Shown one piece after another: positions 39,202 to 49,295 of a DNA stretch of 64,000 nt (within the stretch, counting starts at the first letter, position 1; each line of letters begins with the position of its first letter). The notes beneath the pieces are model-generated. The model ran no database searches. It was not told where the DNA came from and was given only the letters and a program-made list of their open reading frames with translations. The DNA is taken from positions 1-64,000 of the forward strand of contig JACMPP010000063.1 of assembly GCA_014377445.1 (NCBI GenBank), written 5' to 3'. A program made the position numbers and the translations under genes. The stretch comes from Oligoflexus sp. GTDB lineage: Bacteria; Bdellovibrionota_B; Oligoflexia; Oligoflexales; Oligoflexaceae.

Positions 39202-40572
39202 ATGTCGCCCATCACGAAAGAACACCGGAGCATTTGGATGAGCGACGAAATTAAGTGGAATCGAACGATCTCGGATGTCAACGATGGCATCCTTGCAAAC
39301 TTAGGAAAGCCGCACCCAAGTTATTACATAGCTTGGGGCGCAGCGATAATCTGTGTCTTGATCGGTGCTTTCACCTGGGGCATGGAAATGACTGTCGGTG
39401 TTGGTATCACAGGTAAGAACTCTCCTGTTTATTGGGGTGTTCTTATTACCGACTTCGTTTTTTGGGTTGGTATCGGTCACGCAGGGACGTTGATCTCAGC
39501 GATTCTCTTCCTCTTCCGAGCCAAGTGGCGTAACACGGTGAACCGCTCTGCGGAAGCGATGACAGTTTTCGCCGTTATCACCGCGGGTCTTTTCCCGCTG
39601 ATTCACATGGGTCGTTTTTGGTTCGGTGCCTACTGGATCCCGCCCCTGCCTAACACCAACAACCTTTGGGCCAACTATCGCTCCCCTCTCGCATGGGACG
39701 TGTTCGCGATCTCGACCTACCTGACCATCTCACTCCTGTTCTGGTACATGGGTATGGTTCCAGATTTGGCTTCGATTCGTGACCGTATGAAAGGTCTTCG
39801 CCGCGGTATCTACGGGATTCTCTCCTTCGGATGGCGTGGAACAGCGAAACAGTGGCACCACTACGAAGCCGGTTACGGATTCCTGGCCGCTCTCGCAACA
39901 CCTCTCGTACTCTCGGTTCACTCCATCGTTTCTTGGGACTTTGCGATGTCTATCCAGCCGGGTTGGCATACAACGATCTTCCCTCCTTACTTCGTTGCCG
40001 GCGCGATCCTTTCGGGTTGTGCGATGGTTTACACCTTGCTCGTGCCCGTTCGGACCATGTTCCGCATGGAAGAGTTCATTCGTCCTGAGCATTTGGAAGC
40101 TTGTATCAAGCTGACACTTCTCACTTCGACGATCGTATTCTATGCCTACGGTGTCGAATTCTTCGTCGCCTGGTACTCGGGTAACCCTTACGAATGGGGT
40201 ATCTTCGAGAAACGTGCGATCGGCAACTACGCCTTCTACTTCTGGGTCATGGTGTTCTGTAACTGTATCTTCCCATTGATCTGGTGGTCGAAACGCATGC
40301 GTAATAACATGGCAGTTTCGATGTTCGTAGCGGTACTCGTCAACGTGGGTATGTGGTTCGAACGTTACAACATTATCGTTTCGTCCCTGGCGGAAGACTT
40401 CCTTCCCGGTTCTTGGGGACATTTCCAACCATCTCTCAGCGATATAGCCCTGTCTGTTGGTAGTTTTGGCTGGTTTATGTTCTGGTTCCTCATCTTCTGT
40501 CGGTACTTCCCGATCGTTTCGATGTCGGAATTGAAGCTGATTATGCCTAAACCACTTAGCAAAAAGCATTGA
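39202..40572 (+). CDS. actC: Alternative complex III subunit ActC (NrfD-like membrane protein)
   Basis: 456 aa polytopic protein; GIGHAGTLISAILFLFRAKWR, VLSVHSIVSWDFAMSIQPGWHTTIFPPYFVAGAI. ATG at 39238 likely. Confidence 0.92.
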   Translation: MSPITKEHRSIWMSDEIKWNRTISDVNDGILANLGKPHPSYYIAWGAAIICVLIGAFTWGMEMTVGVGITGKNSPVYWGVLITDFVFWVGIGHAGTLISAILFLFRAKWRNTVNRSAEAMTVFAVITAGLFPLIHMGRFWFGAYWIPPLPNTNNLWANYRSPLAWDVFAISTYLTISLLFWYMGMVPDLASIRDRMKGLRRGIYGILSFGWRGTAKQWHHYEAGYGFLAALATPLVLSVHSIVSWDFAMSIQPGWHTTIFPPYFVAGAILSGCAMVYTLLVPVRTMFRMEEFIRPEHLEACIKLTLLTSTIVFYAYGVEFFVAWYSGNPYEWGIFEKRAIGNYAFYFWVMVFCNCIFPLIWWSKRMRNNMAVSMFVAVLVNVGMWFERYNIIVSSLAEDFLPGSWGHFQPSLSDIALSVGSFGWFMFWFLIFCRYFPIVSMSELKLIMPKPLSKKH

Positions 40573-40582
40573 GGGGGCCGAA

Positions 40583-41101
40583 ATGAAAAGACCTGGTGGA
40601 ATACTTGTTATTTATAAATACCTCGATCAAGTTTGCGACGCGATGGTCGCGATCCGAGGCCGCTCAGATTTTAAAGACCACGAAGTCTTTAGCCCAACTT
40701 CCTATCATGAGATTGACGAGGCTCTAGACGCGGGTCCAAGTCAAGTTCGTTGGTTCACACTCTCGGGTGCTCTCACCGGCACATTAACTGGATTCGGACT
40801 TGGACTTTGGATCGACTATGACTGGCCTCTCGTGGTGGGGGGGAAGCTTCCCGGTCTCTACTCGATTCCGTCTTACGTCATCCTTGGCTTCGAGCTGACG
40901 ATTCTCTTCGGTGGTCTTATGACTATCCTGGGAATGCTCGTGATGGGTCGCTTACCTAACCCTAGGCAACGCATTTTAGACGTTCGTTTCACGGACGACC
41001 GCTTTGGTATCTTTGTACCGAACGTCGCTCTTGATGGCGAGCAGGCGAGACTCTTGAAGCAGTTTGGTGCGGAAGAAATTCGTACGATCGAATCGGAATG
41101 A
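40583..41101 (+). CDS. actD: Alternative complex III subunit ActD (DUF3341)
   Basis: 172 aa; two TM segments, DVRFTDDRFGIFV; position in act operon. Confidence 0.88.
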   Translation: MKRPGGILVIYKYLDQVCDAMVAIRGRSDFKDHEVFSPTSYHEIDEALDAGPSQVRWFTLSGALTGTLTGFGLGLWIDYDWPLVVGGKLPGLYSIPSYVILGFELTILFGGLMTILGMLVMGRLPNPRQRILDVRFTDDRFGIFVPNVALDGEQARLLKQFGAEEIRTIESE

Positions 41102-41108
41102 GGACGCT

Positions 41109-41693
41109 ATGAAAAACTTGATGACAGCAATTGTAGTTAGCGGCTTGTGCGTCCTGGGTGCCTGTCGATCCGGACAAAACAAGACGAAGTTGCAGTATAT
41201 GCCTGACATGGCGGATGCCCCGACCGCGAAGGCTTCAGAAACTTTTATCGATCCGCCCGCAAACAGCGTGGCGATCAACGCGATTCTTTATCCGGCGACC
41301 TACGAACAGGCTGAGGCCGAACTGAAAAATCCTTTCGGTGAAGACCTCGCTCAAGTCGCAGCTCCTGTCAAAGAACGCGGCAAGCACCTCTTTGATACTT
41401 TCTGTGCGGTTTGTCACGGCTACGATGGAAAAGGTAAAGGTCCACTTGGTGACGCTTATCCGATCCCGGTTCCGGACATCACACGCGAAGAATTGAAGAG
41501 CAAGAAGGATGGATGGTTCTTCTATCGTATTTCAAAGGGCGGCAATCAAATGCCGGCTTATGCTTATGCGACTTCTCCATACGAACGTTGGTGGATTATC
41601 GCTCACGTTCGCGGTTTGCAGCAAGGTACTGCTAAGACTGAGCCCTCAGGGATTCATGTCAATCCTTCTCAACCTCCATTGACTGCGCAATAG
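41109..41693 (+). CDS. actE: Alternative complex III subunit ActE (monoheme cytochrome c)
   Basis: One CAVCH heme motif (FDTFCAVCHGYDGKGKGPLGDAYP), lipobox-like VLGAC; ORF starts at 41064 but ATG at 41109 has AGGA upstream. Confidence 0.88.
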   Translation: MKNLMTAIVVSGLCVLGACRSGQNKTKLQYMPDMADAPTAKASETFIDPPANSVAINAILYPATYEQAEAELKNPFGEDLAQVAAPVKERGKHLFDTFCAVCHGYDGKGKGPLGDAYPIPVPDITREELKSKKDGWFFYRISKGGNQMPAYAYATSPYERWWIIAHVRGLQQGTAKTEPSGIHVNPSQPPLTAQ

Positions 41694-41705
41694 GAGAAAG
41701 CTTAA

Positions 41706-42971
41706 ATGAGTTCGAATCACGGTCACGAAGTAGAACTGAATCAGGTTGATAAAAAGTCTTTTTATATCCATGCGCCCGGTCTGCAAATCTTTGCATTTGT
41801 GATCCTCGCTCTTGGTATCGCTGCACTCGGCACAGGCTTCTTCTTTCACGAAGGCGCCCGTGTCTGGGGATCGGTAATCTTTAACAACTTCTTTTTCTTC
41901 TGTTTGGGTCTGGGTGGAATGATCCTAAGTACCTGTACCGATGTTATCGGTGCGACTTGGCAACGTCCGATCCGCAGAATTCAAGAAGCTTTTGGTGCCT
42001 TTGTCCCAGTCGCTTCCGTCATCTTCTTGATCCTGGTCATCGCGATCATCTTCAATCTGGGCGATGCGAAGTCGGTCTACCGTTGGATTCCAAACCAAGC
42101 CATGCTCCATGAATACTGGGGTAAAAGAAGCTGGCTCGTACCGAGTTTCTTCTACATTCGTGTAGTGGCTTTTCTCTTGATTCTAAGTGGACTCGTGATC
42201 TGGCAATTGGCCCATACGACCACCCGCGATCGCCTATGGATGGAAGGTAAATACGATGAGGCTGCTACTTATGGTGACGAATACAAAGTGAAGTCACGCT
42301 TCTGGAGTGGACCCACTTTGGTCATTTTCGGCACCGTCTTCACCTTCCTCACATTCGATGTCACGATGTCTTTGGCTCCGACCTGGCTTTCGACCCTTTG
42401 GGGCGGTTGGTCTTTCGCGGTCATGATGCAGACTCTGATGGCGGCAACTCTAATCGTGATGTTCGCGATTCGTCACACCGTTATCGGCAACTACATCAAA
42501 CGTCAGCAGTTTCATGATGTCGGTAAACTGATGCACGGTTTCACGGTGTTCTTTGCTTACCTGACTTTTTCGCACATTCTGACCTACTGGTACGGTAACA
42601 TGCCGGAAGAAACGGAGTACTTCATGGACCGTCTGCACTCTCCATGGGTTTACGGTCTCTTCGCTGTTTTCTTCATGGGCTTCGTCATTCCTCTTTACTC
42701 TTTGATTCCTGCTCGCGCGAAGTGGACGGCAGGCTGGACTCTTCCAATCGCCAGCATCATCCTTTTCGCTCAGTGGATCACGAACCTCATCCTCGTTATG
42801 CCTGAGGTTGTGAAGGTTGAGAAAATGTCGGTTCCTTACGTCGAACTCGGTGGTTTCTTCATGGTCCTTGGATTGTTCCTCACAACATTCCTGACCTTCG
42901 CTAGAAAAGTTCCAATGCTTCCAGTCGGTGATCCTTTGCTGCACGATGCACTCGCAGCTGGTCATCACTAA
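41706..42971 (+). CDS. actF: Alternative complex III subunit ActF (NrfD-like membrane protein)
   Basis: 421 aa polytopic; FDVTMSLAPTWLSTLWGGWSFAVMMQTLMAA; last gene of act operon. Confidence 0.9.
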   Translation: MSSNHGHEVELNQVDKKSFYIHAPGLQIFAFVILALGIAALGTGFFFHEGARVWGSVIFNNFFFFCLGLGGMILSTCTDVIGATWQRPIRRIQEAFGAFVPVASVIFLILVIAIIFNLGDAKSVYRWIPNQAMLHEYWGKRSWLVPSFFYIRVVAFLLILSGLVIWQLAHTTTRDRLWMEGKYDEAATYGDEYKVKSRFWSGPTLVIFGTVFTFLTFDVTMSLAPTWLSTLWGGWSFAVMMQTLMAATLIVMFAIRHTVIGNYIKRQQFHDVGKLMHGFTVFFAYLTFSHILTYWYGNMPEETEYFMDRLHSPWVYGLFAVFFMGFVIPLYSLIPARAKWTAGWTLPIASIILFAQWITNLILVMPEVVKVEKMSVPYVELGGFFMVLGLFLTTFLTFARKVPMLPVGDPLLHDALAAGHH

Positions 42972-43000
42972 GATCTGATTTTTTAGAGTCGTAAAATAAG

Positions 43001-43030
43001 AGGGAGCGTCCTACAAAGGTCGCTCCCTTT
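43001..43030 (+). terminator. Possible terminator after act operon
   Basis: AGGGAGCG - 12 nt - CGCTCCCT; short T run only. Confidence 0.5.
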
Positions 43031-43251
43031 AACATTTGCGAATTATAATCCCGGGCTCGGTGCAGAAGCATCTCGACTTCTTCAAAAATGTCGACAAAAT
43101 CGACTTCCGTCTCTTTTCCAAGACTTACAATCCGGCTCTGAAGAAATACGATTTTTCAATGAATACTCTGAACGAGGCAATTGATAAATCGTTGAAGGCG
43201 GGCAAGAAGTAAGTAGGGGGAGCAGCTTTTCATAAAGGTCCATATCGCAGA

Positions 43252-44478
43252 TCAAGCCTGGGCTTGAATAAGTTTGAGTGTATCGCGTGCGATCATGATT
43301 TCTTCATTGGTCGGTATCACATAAATCTCGACCGGACTCCCCGTCTTGGAAATCTTGCCGAGCTTTTCTTTGGCTTTATCGAGCTTCACATTCGCGTCTT
43401 TGTCAAAAAGAAGACCCATATGTTCCAGTCCGTCGGCAATTTTCTCCCGAATCAAACTTGAGTTCTCGCCTATGCCACCACTGAAAATTACCGCTTTAAC
43501 CGGACCTATGGCCGCTATATAGGCTCCGAGATATTTCCGCGCGCGATAGGCAAAGATATCTATCGCCAGTTGCGCGCGGCGATCCTGATGTTCGGCGACC
43601 TCCGCGATCAGATCCCGCATGTCGCTCGTAATCCCCGAAATACCGAGGAGTCCTGAATTACGGTTCAACAACGATTGCACCTCGTGAAAGGTCATGCCTT
43701 CTTTGGTGCCGATCATTTCAATGACGGATGGATCGAGATCTCCAGCACGCGTACCCATCACCAAACCTTCGGTCGGTGTCATGCCCATCGAGGTGTCGAT
43801 GGATTCGCCACCGCGGATGGCACAGGCAGAACAACCATTGCCCAGATGAAAAATGATGATGTTGCATTCCTCTGCCCTGATACGGCTGACCTCGCGATAG
43901 CGCTCGCTCACATAGCGGTAGGATGTTCCATGGAACCCATAACGCCTTATCTTATGGCGACGATAACTGGAGTAGGGCAGAGCATAGAGCCAGGCGCTTT
44001 CGGGCATCGTTGCATGGAAGGCCGTGTCGAAGACCGCGACCTGGGGAATCTTAGGGCCCAGGATATCCTGGATCGCTTCGATGCCTTTGATGTTTGCCGG
44101 ATTATGCAAAGGTGCGAGCTCGATGCAATCTTCGAGCGCGCTGAGAATGTCTTTATCGATCAGTACGGAGGCCTTAAATCGCTCGCCACCGTGCACCACG
44201 CGATGGCCGACGCCATGAATATCGCCGAGGCCTTTAAAGCCAGCGATTAGATCTTGATGCTGGATAATATTTTTTATGACGAAGTTGAGAGCTTGAGTGG
44301 TATCACGAATGGGGGAGGTGAGTTTGAACGTCTTGTCCTCAATTTGGATCGTGACGAGGGCTTCGCCACCGATGCGTTCCACAACGCCTGAGACCAGGAT
44401 CGATTCCGAATGATCTTCGAGGGCGGCGAGCTGAAACTTGAGAGAAGAACTTCCGTTATTGAGAACTAGAATATTCAT
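43252..44478 (-). CDS. ackA: Acetate kinase
   Basis: MNILVLNNGSSSLKFQLA, FDTAFHATMPESAWLYALPY, RRYGFHGTSYRYVSERY, MGMTPTEGLVMGTRAGDLDP; ORF extends to 44535. Confidence 0.96.
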   Translation of the reverse strand: MNILVLNNGSSSLKFQLAALEDHSESILVSGVVERIGGEALVTIQIEDKTFKLTSPIRDTTQALNFVIKNIIQHQDLIAGFKGLGDIHGVGHRVVHGGERFKASVLIDKDILSALEDCIELAPLHNPANIKGIEAIQDILGPKIPQVAVFDTAFHATMPESAWLYALPYSSYRRHKIRRYGFHGTSYRYVSERYREVSRIRAEECNIIIFHLGNGCSACAIRGGESIDTSMGMTPTEGLVMGTRAGDLDPSVIEMIGTKEGMTFHEVQSLLNRNSGLLGISGITSDMRDLIAEVAEHQDRRAQLAIDIFAYRARKYLGAYIAAIGPVKAVIFSGGIGENSSLIREKIADGLEHMGLLFDKDANVKLDKAKEKLGKISKTGSPVEIYVIPTNEEIMIARDTLKLIQAQA

Positions 44479-44734
44479 CCGTTGCCTCCAGGAGGCCCCT
44501 AACCGATTAGGGAGCCATGGAGCCAAAGATAGCACAAAGCCATGAAGAAAATATTCAATATCCAGCGCATCACAACTCCAGACAGTTCGGCCGCCTATGG
44601 CATTCCTCCCTTAGCTGGTCGGCAAATTTTGCACGGAATTTAGGAAAAAAGAGGAAAGGTCTGGTTTCACCGGCAATTCCTACCCAGAGGCCTTGTGAGA
44701 TAATGAAGGAGAACAATTATGCCCGGAGTTTGAT

Positions 44735-44971
44735 ATGGCTGGAGCCTTTGAAATAGCTACAAAATCGGCAATTCGTGAGATTATTTTAAACTCGGTCCAT
44801 GAATCGCGCTTTGGCTACATGCTCTCTCCCGATAGCCTCGATGTGTTGAATAATCAGATTTTCGATCTTATTTTGACGAGTCGGAATCTGAAAGCCGCAG
44901 GCGATCGCATGCTGGCACAAGGCGGACCACAGTCTGCCGGAGCTTCGTCGAGGCCAATGCTTAAGCGTTGA
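44735..44971 (+). CDS. Small hypothetical protein
   Basis: 78 aa ORF, no recognised family; convergent with HDOD gene, 3' ends overlap by 11 nt. Confidence 0.4.
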   Translation: MAGAFEIATKSAIREIILNSVHESRFGYMLSPDSLDVLNNQIFDLILTSRNLKAAGDRMLAQGGPQSAGASSRPMLKR

Positions 44972-46019
44972 TCTGAGAAAGTTTGATGACTTGAAGTTCG
45001 GGGATGATCACGTCGAGCTGTTTCTCGGTGATTTGGAAGCGTCTTAGCTGATCCTGAAACAATCCCTGATCGATCTGATGGGTATCGAGGCAGATCCAGT
45101 GGCAAAGTTGGTTGGCGAGGCCAGTCACCTCCCAAAGCGAGATCTGTTTGCCTCTCGCTTGGAGGGGGCTCCTATGATGCAGTGAAATACTCTCCAAAAG
45201 CTCTTCCGGGAAGCCCCAGAACGCAGCTCCAATCTCTCCCAGCACGGTATGGTCATAACCCTTGTTCCGCTTCTCGGCGGATGACCAATTACCCAGAATG
45301 CTCAAATTCTCCATTTCCGTCGCATAGAGATCCGCAAATTTGGGGTCGACGATCGCTAGAACGACTTTGCCGATGTTGCAGGTGCTACCCGCGAGAAAAG
45401 CTTGTTCTGGAGAAAACTCCAGTTTTAAACGCGTAACGAGATACTCGGCGACGCGGCCGGTTAAGAACGATTTGTCCCAGAAACTCTTGCCTGAAAAAAT
45501 CTTGGTTTTAAGCTCAAAACGACTCACAGCCGCTATGACAACCATGTCGCGCAGGCTCTCGAGCCCGATGAAGGCGATCGCGTGGCTCAGGCTGCGGATG
45601 AGCTGGCCGTCGCGCGATTTTTGGTTGTTGGCTACTCGCAATACTGTGGCGGCTAGCAGAGAGTCGTATTTGATGAGACTGGCCATTTGTTCAGTTGTCG
45701 CGTTGGGATCTTCGAGTAATTTTTGCAGTTCCATCACATAGTTCGGCAAGCGCGGCAACTCTGTTTTCTCAGAAATTCGATTGAAAATGGATTGCGCTTC
45801 ATCAGACATCTGATTCGCAGGATTATACCAGTTGAATTTGCCTTTGATGATGATGCCGGTGGAATGGCAGCTGCAGTTGTACCAAAGGTGTCCTTGGTCA
45901 CAAATACGCCATCGCGAAGTATTGCTCAGGAATTCATCCGGAGTCATAAACTTTCGCTGACAAGCATTGCAGGTTTTGATTGGAGCATCTGTCACGTAAT
46001 TATTACCCCACCGATTCAC
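44961..46019 (-). CDS. HDOD-domain protein with N-terminal Cys/His-rich (zinc-ribbon-like) segment
   Basis: 352 aa; LPRLPNYVMELQKLLEDPNATTEQMASLIKYDSLLAATVLRVANN and ISHAIAFIGLESLRDMV-like core; N-term CNACQRKF...CDQGHLWYNCSCHSTG. Confidence 0.85.
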   Translation of the reverse strand: MNRWGNNYVTDAPIKTCNACQRKFMTPDEFLSNTSRWRICDQGHLWYNCSCHSTGIIIKGKFNWYNPANQMSDEAQSIFNRISEKTELPRLPNYVMELQKLLEDPNATTEQMASLIKYDSLLAATVLRVANNQKSRDGQLIRSLSHAIAFIGLESLRDMVVIAAVSRFELKTKIFSGKSFWDKSFLTGRVAEYLVTRLKLEFSPEQAFLAGSTCNIGKVVLAIVDPKFADLYATEMENLSILGNWSSAEKRNKGYDHTVLGEIGAAFWGFPEELLESISLHHRSPLQARGKQISLWEVTGLANQLCHWICLDTHQIDQGLFQDQLRRFQITEKQLDVIIPELQVIKLSQINA

Positions 46020-46234
46020 TCAGGATCATCGGTCGAATTTGGCCTTTGGTGAAGTTGAACCAGAATACGCGCTCCAAGAGAAGTCTAGTATATTGAAATA
46101 ATTGACTTAAAATTTATACCACCGTGTAACTATAATCAGGCTCAACCGCTAAGGCTTTCCGAGGCAAACCCTTTGATTGCCCCATCGCGAAAGCCATTGT
46201 ATAGCAATAGCTTTGAAGCATAAAATAGGGAACT

Positions 46235-46831
46235 TTGATGGCCATTTTTCTCGACAAGTTACCCCTGCGCGCGGATACCCCGGATGGGTGGATTACTGCT
46301 GTGTTGGCAGACTTTCCCCTTTTTATGCAGGACCATGCGCTCTGCGAGAAGAAAGCCGCCGCCAACGCGATTGCTTTCGTCGGTCGCTGGCCGGAACGCG
46401 AACTGTTGATTGAGCCTATGATCTGCCTTGCCAAGGAGGAGTTTCAGCATTTTCATGATGTCTACAGGATCATGCATAAGCGTGGAATTTCCCTGGGCGT
46501 CATCGCAGAAAAAGACCTCTATGTCGTGGCGCTTCTCAAGAACGCCCGCCATGGACCGGAGCAGCATTTCCTCGATCGTCTCATCATCGGAGCTTTGATC
46601 GAAGCCCGTAGCTGTGAGAGATTTTGCTTGCTTGCCGAGGGCTTGCATGACGAAGATATGAAGAGCTTTTATGCCCGGCTCGCGCGTGAGGAGGCTGGGC
46701 ATCATAAAATATTTCTACGCATCGCCCGTCACTATTTTGATGAGAGCGAAGTTGAACAGAGGCTCGACGAGTTGCTGGACCGGGAATCGGAAGCGATGCT
46801 TTCGACTCCCCTTCGCGCCGCCGTTCATTGA
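46235..46831 (+). CDS. miaE: tRNA-(ms[2]io[6]A)-hydroxylase (MiaE)-like diiron protein
   Basis: 198 aa; DHALCEKKAAANAIAFVGRWPE, AKEEFQHFHDV, EARSCERFCLLAEGL, REEAGHHKIFL diiron ligands. Confidence 0.88.
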   Translation: MMAIFLDKLPLRADTPDGWITAVLADFPLFMQDHALCEKKAAANAIAFVGRWPERELLIEPMICLAKEEFQHFHDVYRIMHKRGISLGVIAEKDLYVVALLKNARHGPEQHFLDRLIIGALIEARSCERFCLLAEGLHDEDMKSFYARLAREEAGHHKIFLRIARHYFDESEVEQRLDELLDRESEAMLSTPLRAAVH

Positions 46832-46843
46832 AAGGAAGCATCC

Positions 46844-48160
46844 ATGAATTTGAGAAGTTTGTTTAACGAGCACGCGAAAATCCTTCAGTTCAATACCGCA
46901 GAAATTTTGAATGAACTGAAGCTTGATGCGCTGGTCATTGGTGCCGGTGAGCCTCAAATCTACTTTGAAGACGATCAGGATGTTCCCTATCGGTCCAATC
47001 ATCATTTCCGTCATTGGTGTCCGATTGAAGGTCCCCATCATGTTTTGAAAATCGTTCCCGGCCAAAAGCCTTTGCTGCGCCTCTATAAACCTGCGGATTT
47101 CTGGTATGATGTGAAGCCACTTCACCAGGAATTTTGGATGGATGCCTTTCAAATCGAAATCTGCGATAAAGTCGAGGATCTTTGGAAAAACATCGGAGTC
47201 GGAGGCTTGGGTCGTATCGCGTATCAGGGTCCGGATCGCGAACGGGCGACGAAGCAGAATCTTCTCGTCGATGTGGAAGGTCTTTTGCCCCGCCTGAACT
47301 GGAATCGAGTGAGCAAGACCGCCTACGAACAGGAATGCCTGGTCGATGCCACGCGCATAGCAGCCAAGGGTCACATCGCAGCCGAGAGAGCCTTCCGCCA
47401 GGGAGGAAGCGAGCTGGATATTCACTTCGCCTATCTCCAAGCCACCCGCAGCCGTGAAATTGATCTGCCTTACGAAAACATCATCGCCCTCAACGAAAAA
47501 AGCGCGTTTCTCCATTATGCTGAGAAACGTGACGATATTCACAACGGTCGCGTTCTCCTCATCGATGCCGGTGCGAACGCCCGAGGTTATGCTTCGGATA
47601 TTTCAAGGACCTATGCGACTGAAGATGCACCGGAAGAGTTTCGTGCCCTGCTCGAAGACATGACCAGGATGCAAAAAGACATTTGCGCTTCGATTCGACT
47701 TCATGTGCGCATGAACGATTTGCATTTTAACACGCATGAACGAATCGCAGAGCTGCTTGTGAATCATAAAATTCTTCTTGGCGTCGATGCTCAGAAAGCG
47801 ATGAGCGACGGCTTGACTCTCCCATTCTTCCCCCACGGTCTTGGTCACATGCTCGGGATTTTTGTGCATGATGTGGCGGGTCGACAGATCAATCGGGAAG
47901 GGACGATCGGTGAAAATGATCCTCGCTTCCCTAAACTCAGAACCTTGCGACCATTGGAAATTGGAACGATAGTTACCATTGAACCTGGTCTTTACTTCAT
48001 AAAAATGCTCCTCGAGCCCTATCGAAAAGGCGAGTTTTCGAAGCTCTTCAACTGGACTCTGATCGAGCGTCTTATGCCTTGTGGTGGGATTCGGATCGAA
48101 GACAACGTGGTTATTTTGAAGGATCAGGTTCGCAATGTGACGCGTGAATTCCTGCCTTAA
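46844..48160 (+). CDS. M24-family Xaa-Pro dipeptidase
   Basis: 438 aa; LLIDAGANARGYASDISRTY, PFFPHGLGHMLGIFVHDV, TIEPGLYFI; PepQ-like. Confidence 0.88.
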   Translation: MNLRSLFNEHAKILQFNTAEILNELKLDALVIGAGEPQIYFEDDQDVPYRSNHHFRHWCPIEGPHHVLKIVPGQKPLLRLYKPADFWYDVKPLHQEFWMDAFQIEICDKVEDLWKNIGVGGLGRIAYQGPDRERATKQNLLVDVEGLLPRLNWNRVSKTAYEQECLVDATRIAAKGHIAAERAFRQGGSELDIHFAYLQATRSREIDLPYENIIALNEKSAFLHYAEKRDDIHNGRVLLIDAGANARGYASDISRTYATEDAPEEFRALLEDMTRMQKDICASIRLHVRMNDLHFNTHERIAELLVNHKILLGVDAQKAMSDGLTLPFFPHGLGHMLGIFVHDVAGRQINREGTIGENDPRFPKLRTLRPLEIGTIVTIEPGLYFIKMLLEPYRKGEFSKLFNWTLIERLMPCGGIRIEDNVVILKDQVRNVTREFLP

Positions 48161-48280
48161 TGCTAGCCGGAGGGCTCTCTTGATCGAGAGCCTCCTTCCT
48201 GTGACAGATTGATTCTCTTTTTGGTAGTTTTGACCGCCGAAGGAACGGCTCTTTTTGAATTTCCTTTTGAACTTCACCAA

Positions 48281-48313
48281 AAATTAAAAGAGGAGTCCAC
48301 TAAGGAACTCCTC
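48281..48313 (-). terminator. Terminator for the 48396-49061 gene
   Basis: Minus strand GAGGAGTTCC...GGACTCCTC followed by TTTTAATTTTT. Confidence 0.7.
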
Positions 48314-48395
48314 GAACAAATTTCGGGTGAAGCTTTATATATCTTCTTGATCGTTGGGGATTAAAGCTCGGAAACTTTCAGCCCATCCCTTAGGT

Positions 48396-49061
48396 TCATC
48401 GGAATGATTTTTCCCAAGTCACACCGATAGTGTTCTTGGATTTGTCCATCGTAGGCAGAGCGAACATGCTGAAGCGAGGTTTGTTCTGCAAGAGATCCAA
48501 TTTTTTCTCAGCAGCCCATTTTGCAGCGCTGTCGTCCATATCTTCGATTTCAGCTGCTTTCTTAGCCGCTGATTCTTTCGCTCCCACATGAAGCCAAACG
48601 GCATCAACCACACCGGCCGCGTAAAGACCCATGAAGCCGAGGAGACAGAGATTGGCTTCTGTATTGGTCTTCTTCACATAGGCTGCGTTTCTCTCGAGAT
48701 AAGATTGGGTCTCAGCAGAAGCCGGAGCAGCTGAAGCGCTGATCTCAGCTATTGTTGTATTGGCATCTTTGTTGGATGCTGTGATTTGTTTCTTACGATC
48801 CATGTAAAGGAAAAGCATCATAGCTTGTCCACCGCCGAGCATGCCACCGATGATGGGGCGTCCCTGACGAAACTGACCGACACCGAACGGAAGGAAGTTC
48901 AAAGCGTTATAATCAGCTTTGCCTGAACTCTTCTTTTTCATCTTTTTAACTTTTTTCACTGAAGTCGTGCCGGATCTCTTCTCAGCAGCGATCAGTGATG
49001 GGGGAACCGCGCTAACCAGCAGGCTAAGGAGCATAATTGCCAAGACGATATACTTTTTCAT
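48396..49061 (-). CDS. Hypothetical exported protein
   Basis: MKKYIVLAIMLLSLLVSAVPPSLIAA signal peptide, Lys-rich linker, later TM-like segment (LPFGVGQFRQGRPIIGGMLGGGQAMMLFLYMDR). Confidence 0.65.
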   Translation of the reverse strand: MKKYIVLAIMLLSLLVSAVPPSLIAAEKRSGTTSVKKVKKMKKKSSGKADYNALNFLPFGVGQFRQGRPIIGGMLGGGQAMMLFLYMDRKKQITASNKDANTTIAEISASAAPASAETQSYLERNAAYVKKTNTEANLCLLGFMGLYAAGVVDAVWLHVGAKESAAKKAAEIEDMDDSAAKWAAEKKLDLLQNKPRFSMFALPTMDKSKNTIGVTWEKSFR

Positions 49062-49279
49062 TCTTACCCTCACGAAATGTCCAATATCTTGTCGGCCGCT
49101 GCAAAAAATACTTAAGAGTCCTATTCTAGTTTTTTAAGGTGGAAAGTGCAGGAATTATCGTAGAGTAGAGTGAGGGCTTCCGGGTACAAACTCGAATTGC
49201 CAGACCTTTGCAAAAGGATTTTCGTAAAGACCAAACTATGTCATATGGCCCGAAAATATAAGAAAAATAGTTGGATGTT

Positions 49280-49295
49280 CCATACTAATGTATGG
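49280..49295. promoter_or_regulatory. Perfect palindrome in long intergenic region
   Basis: CCATAC-TAAT-GTATGG read directly. Confidence 0.4.
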
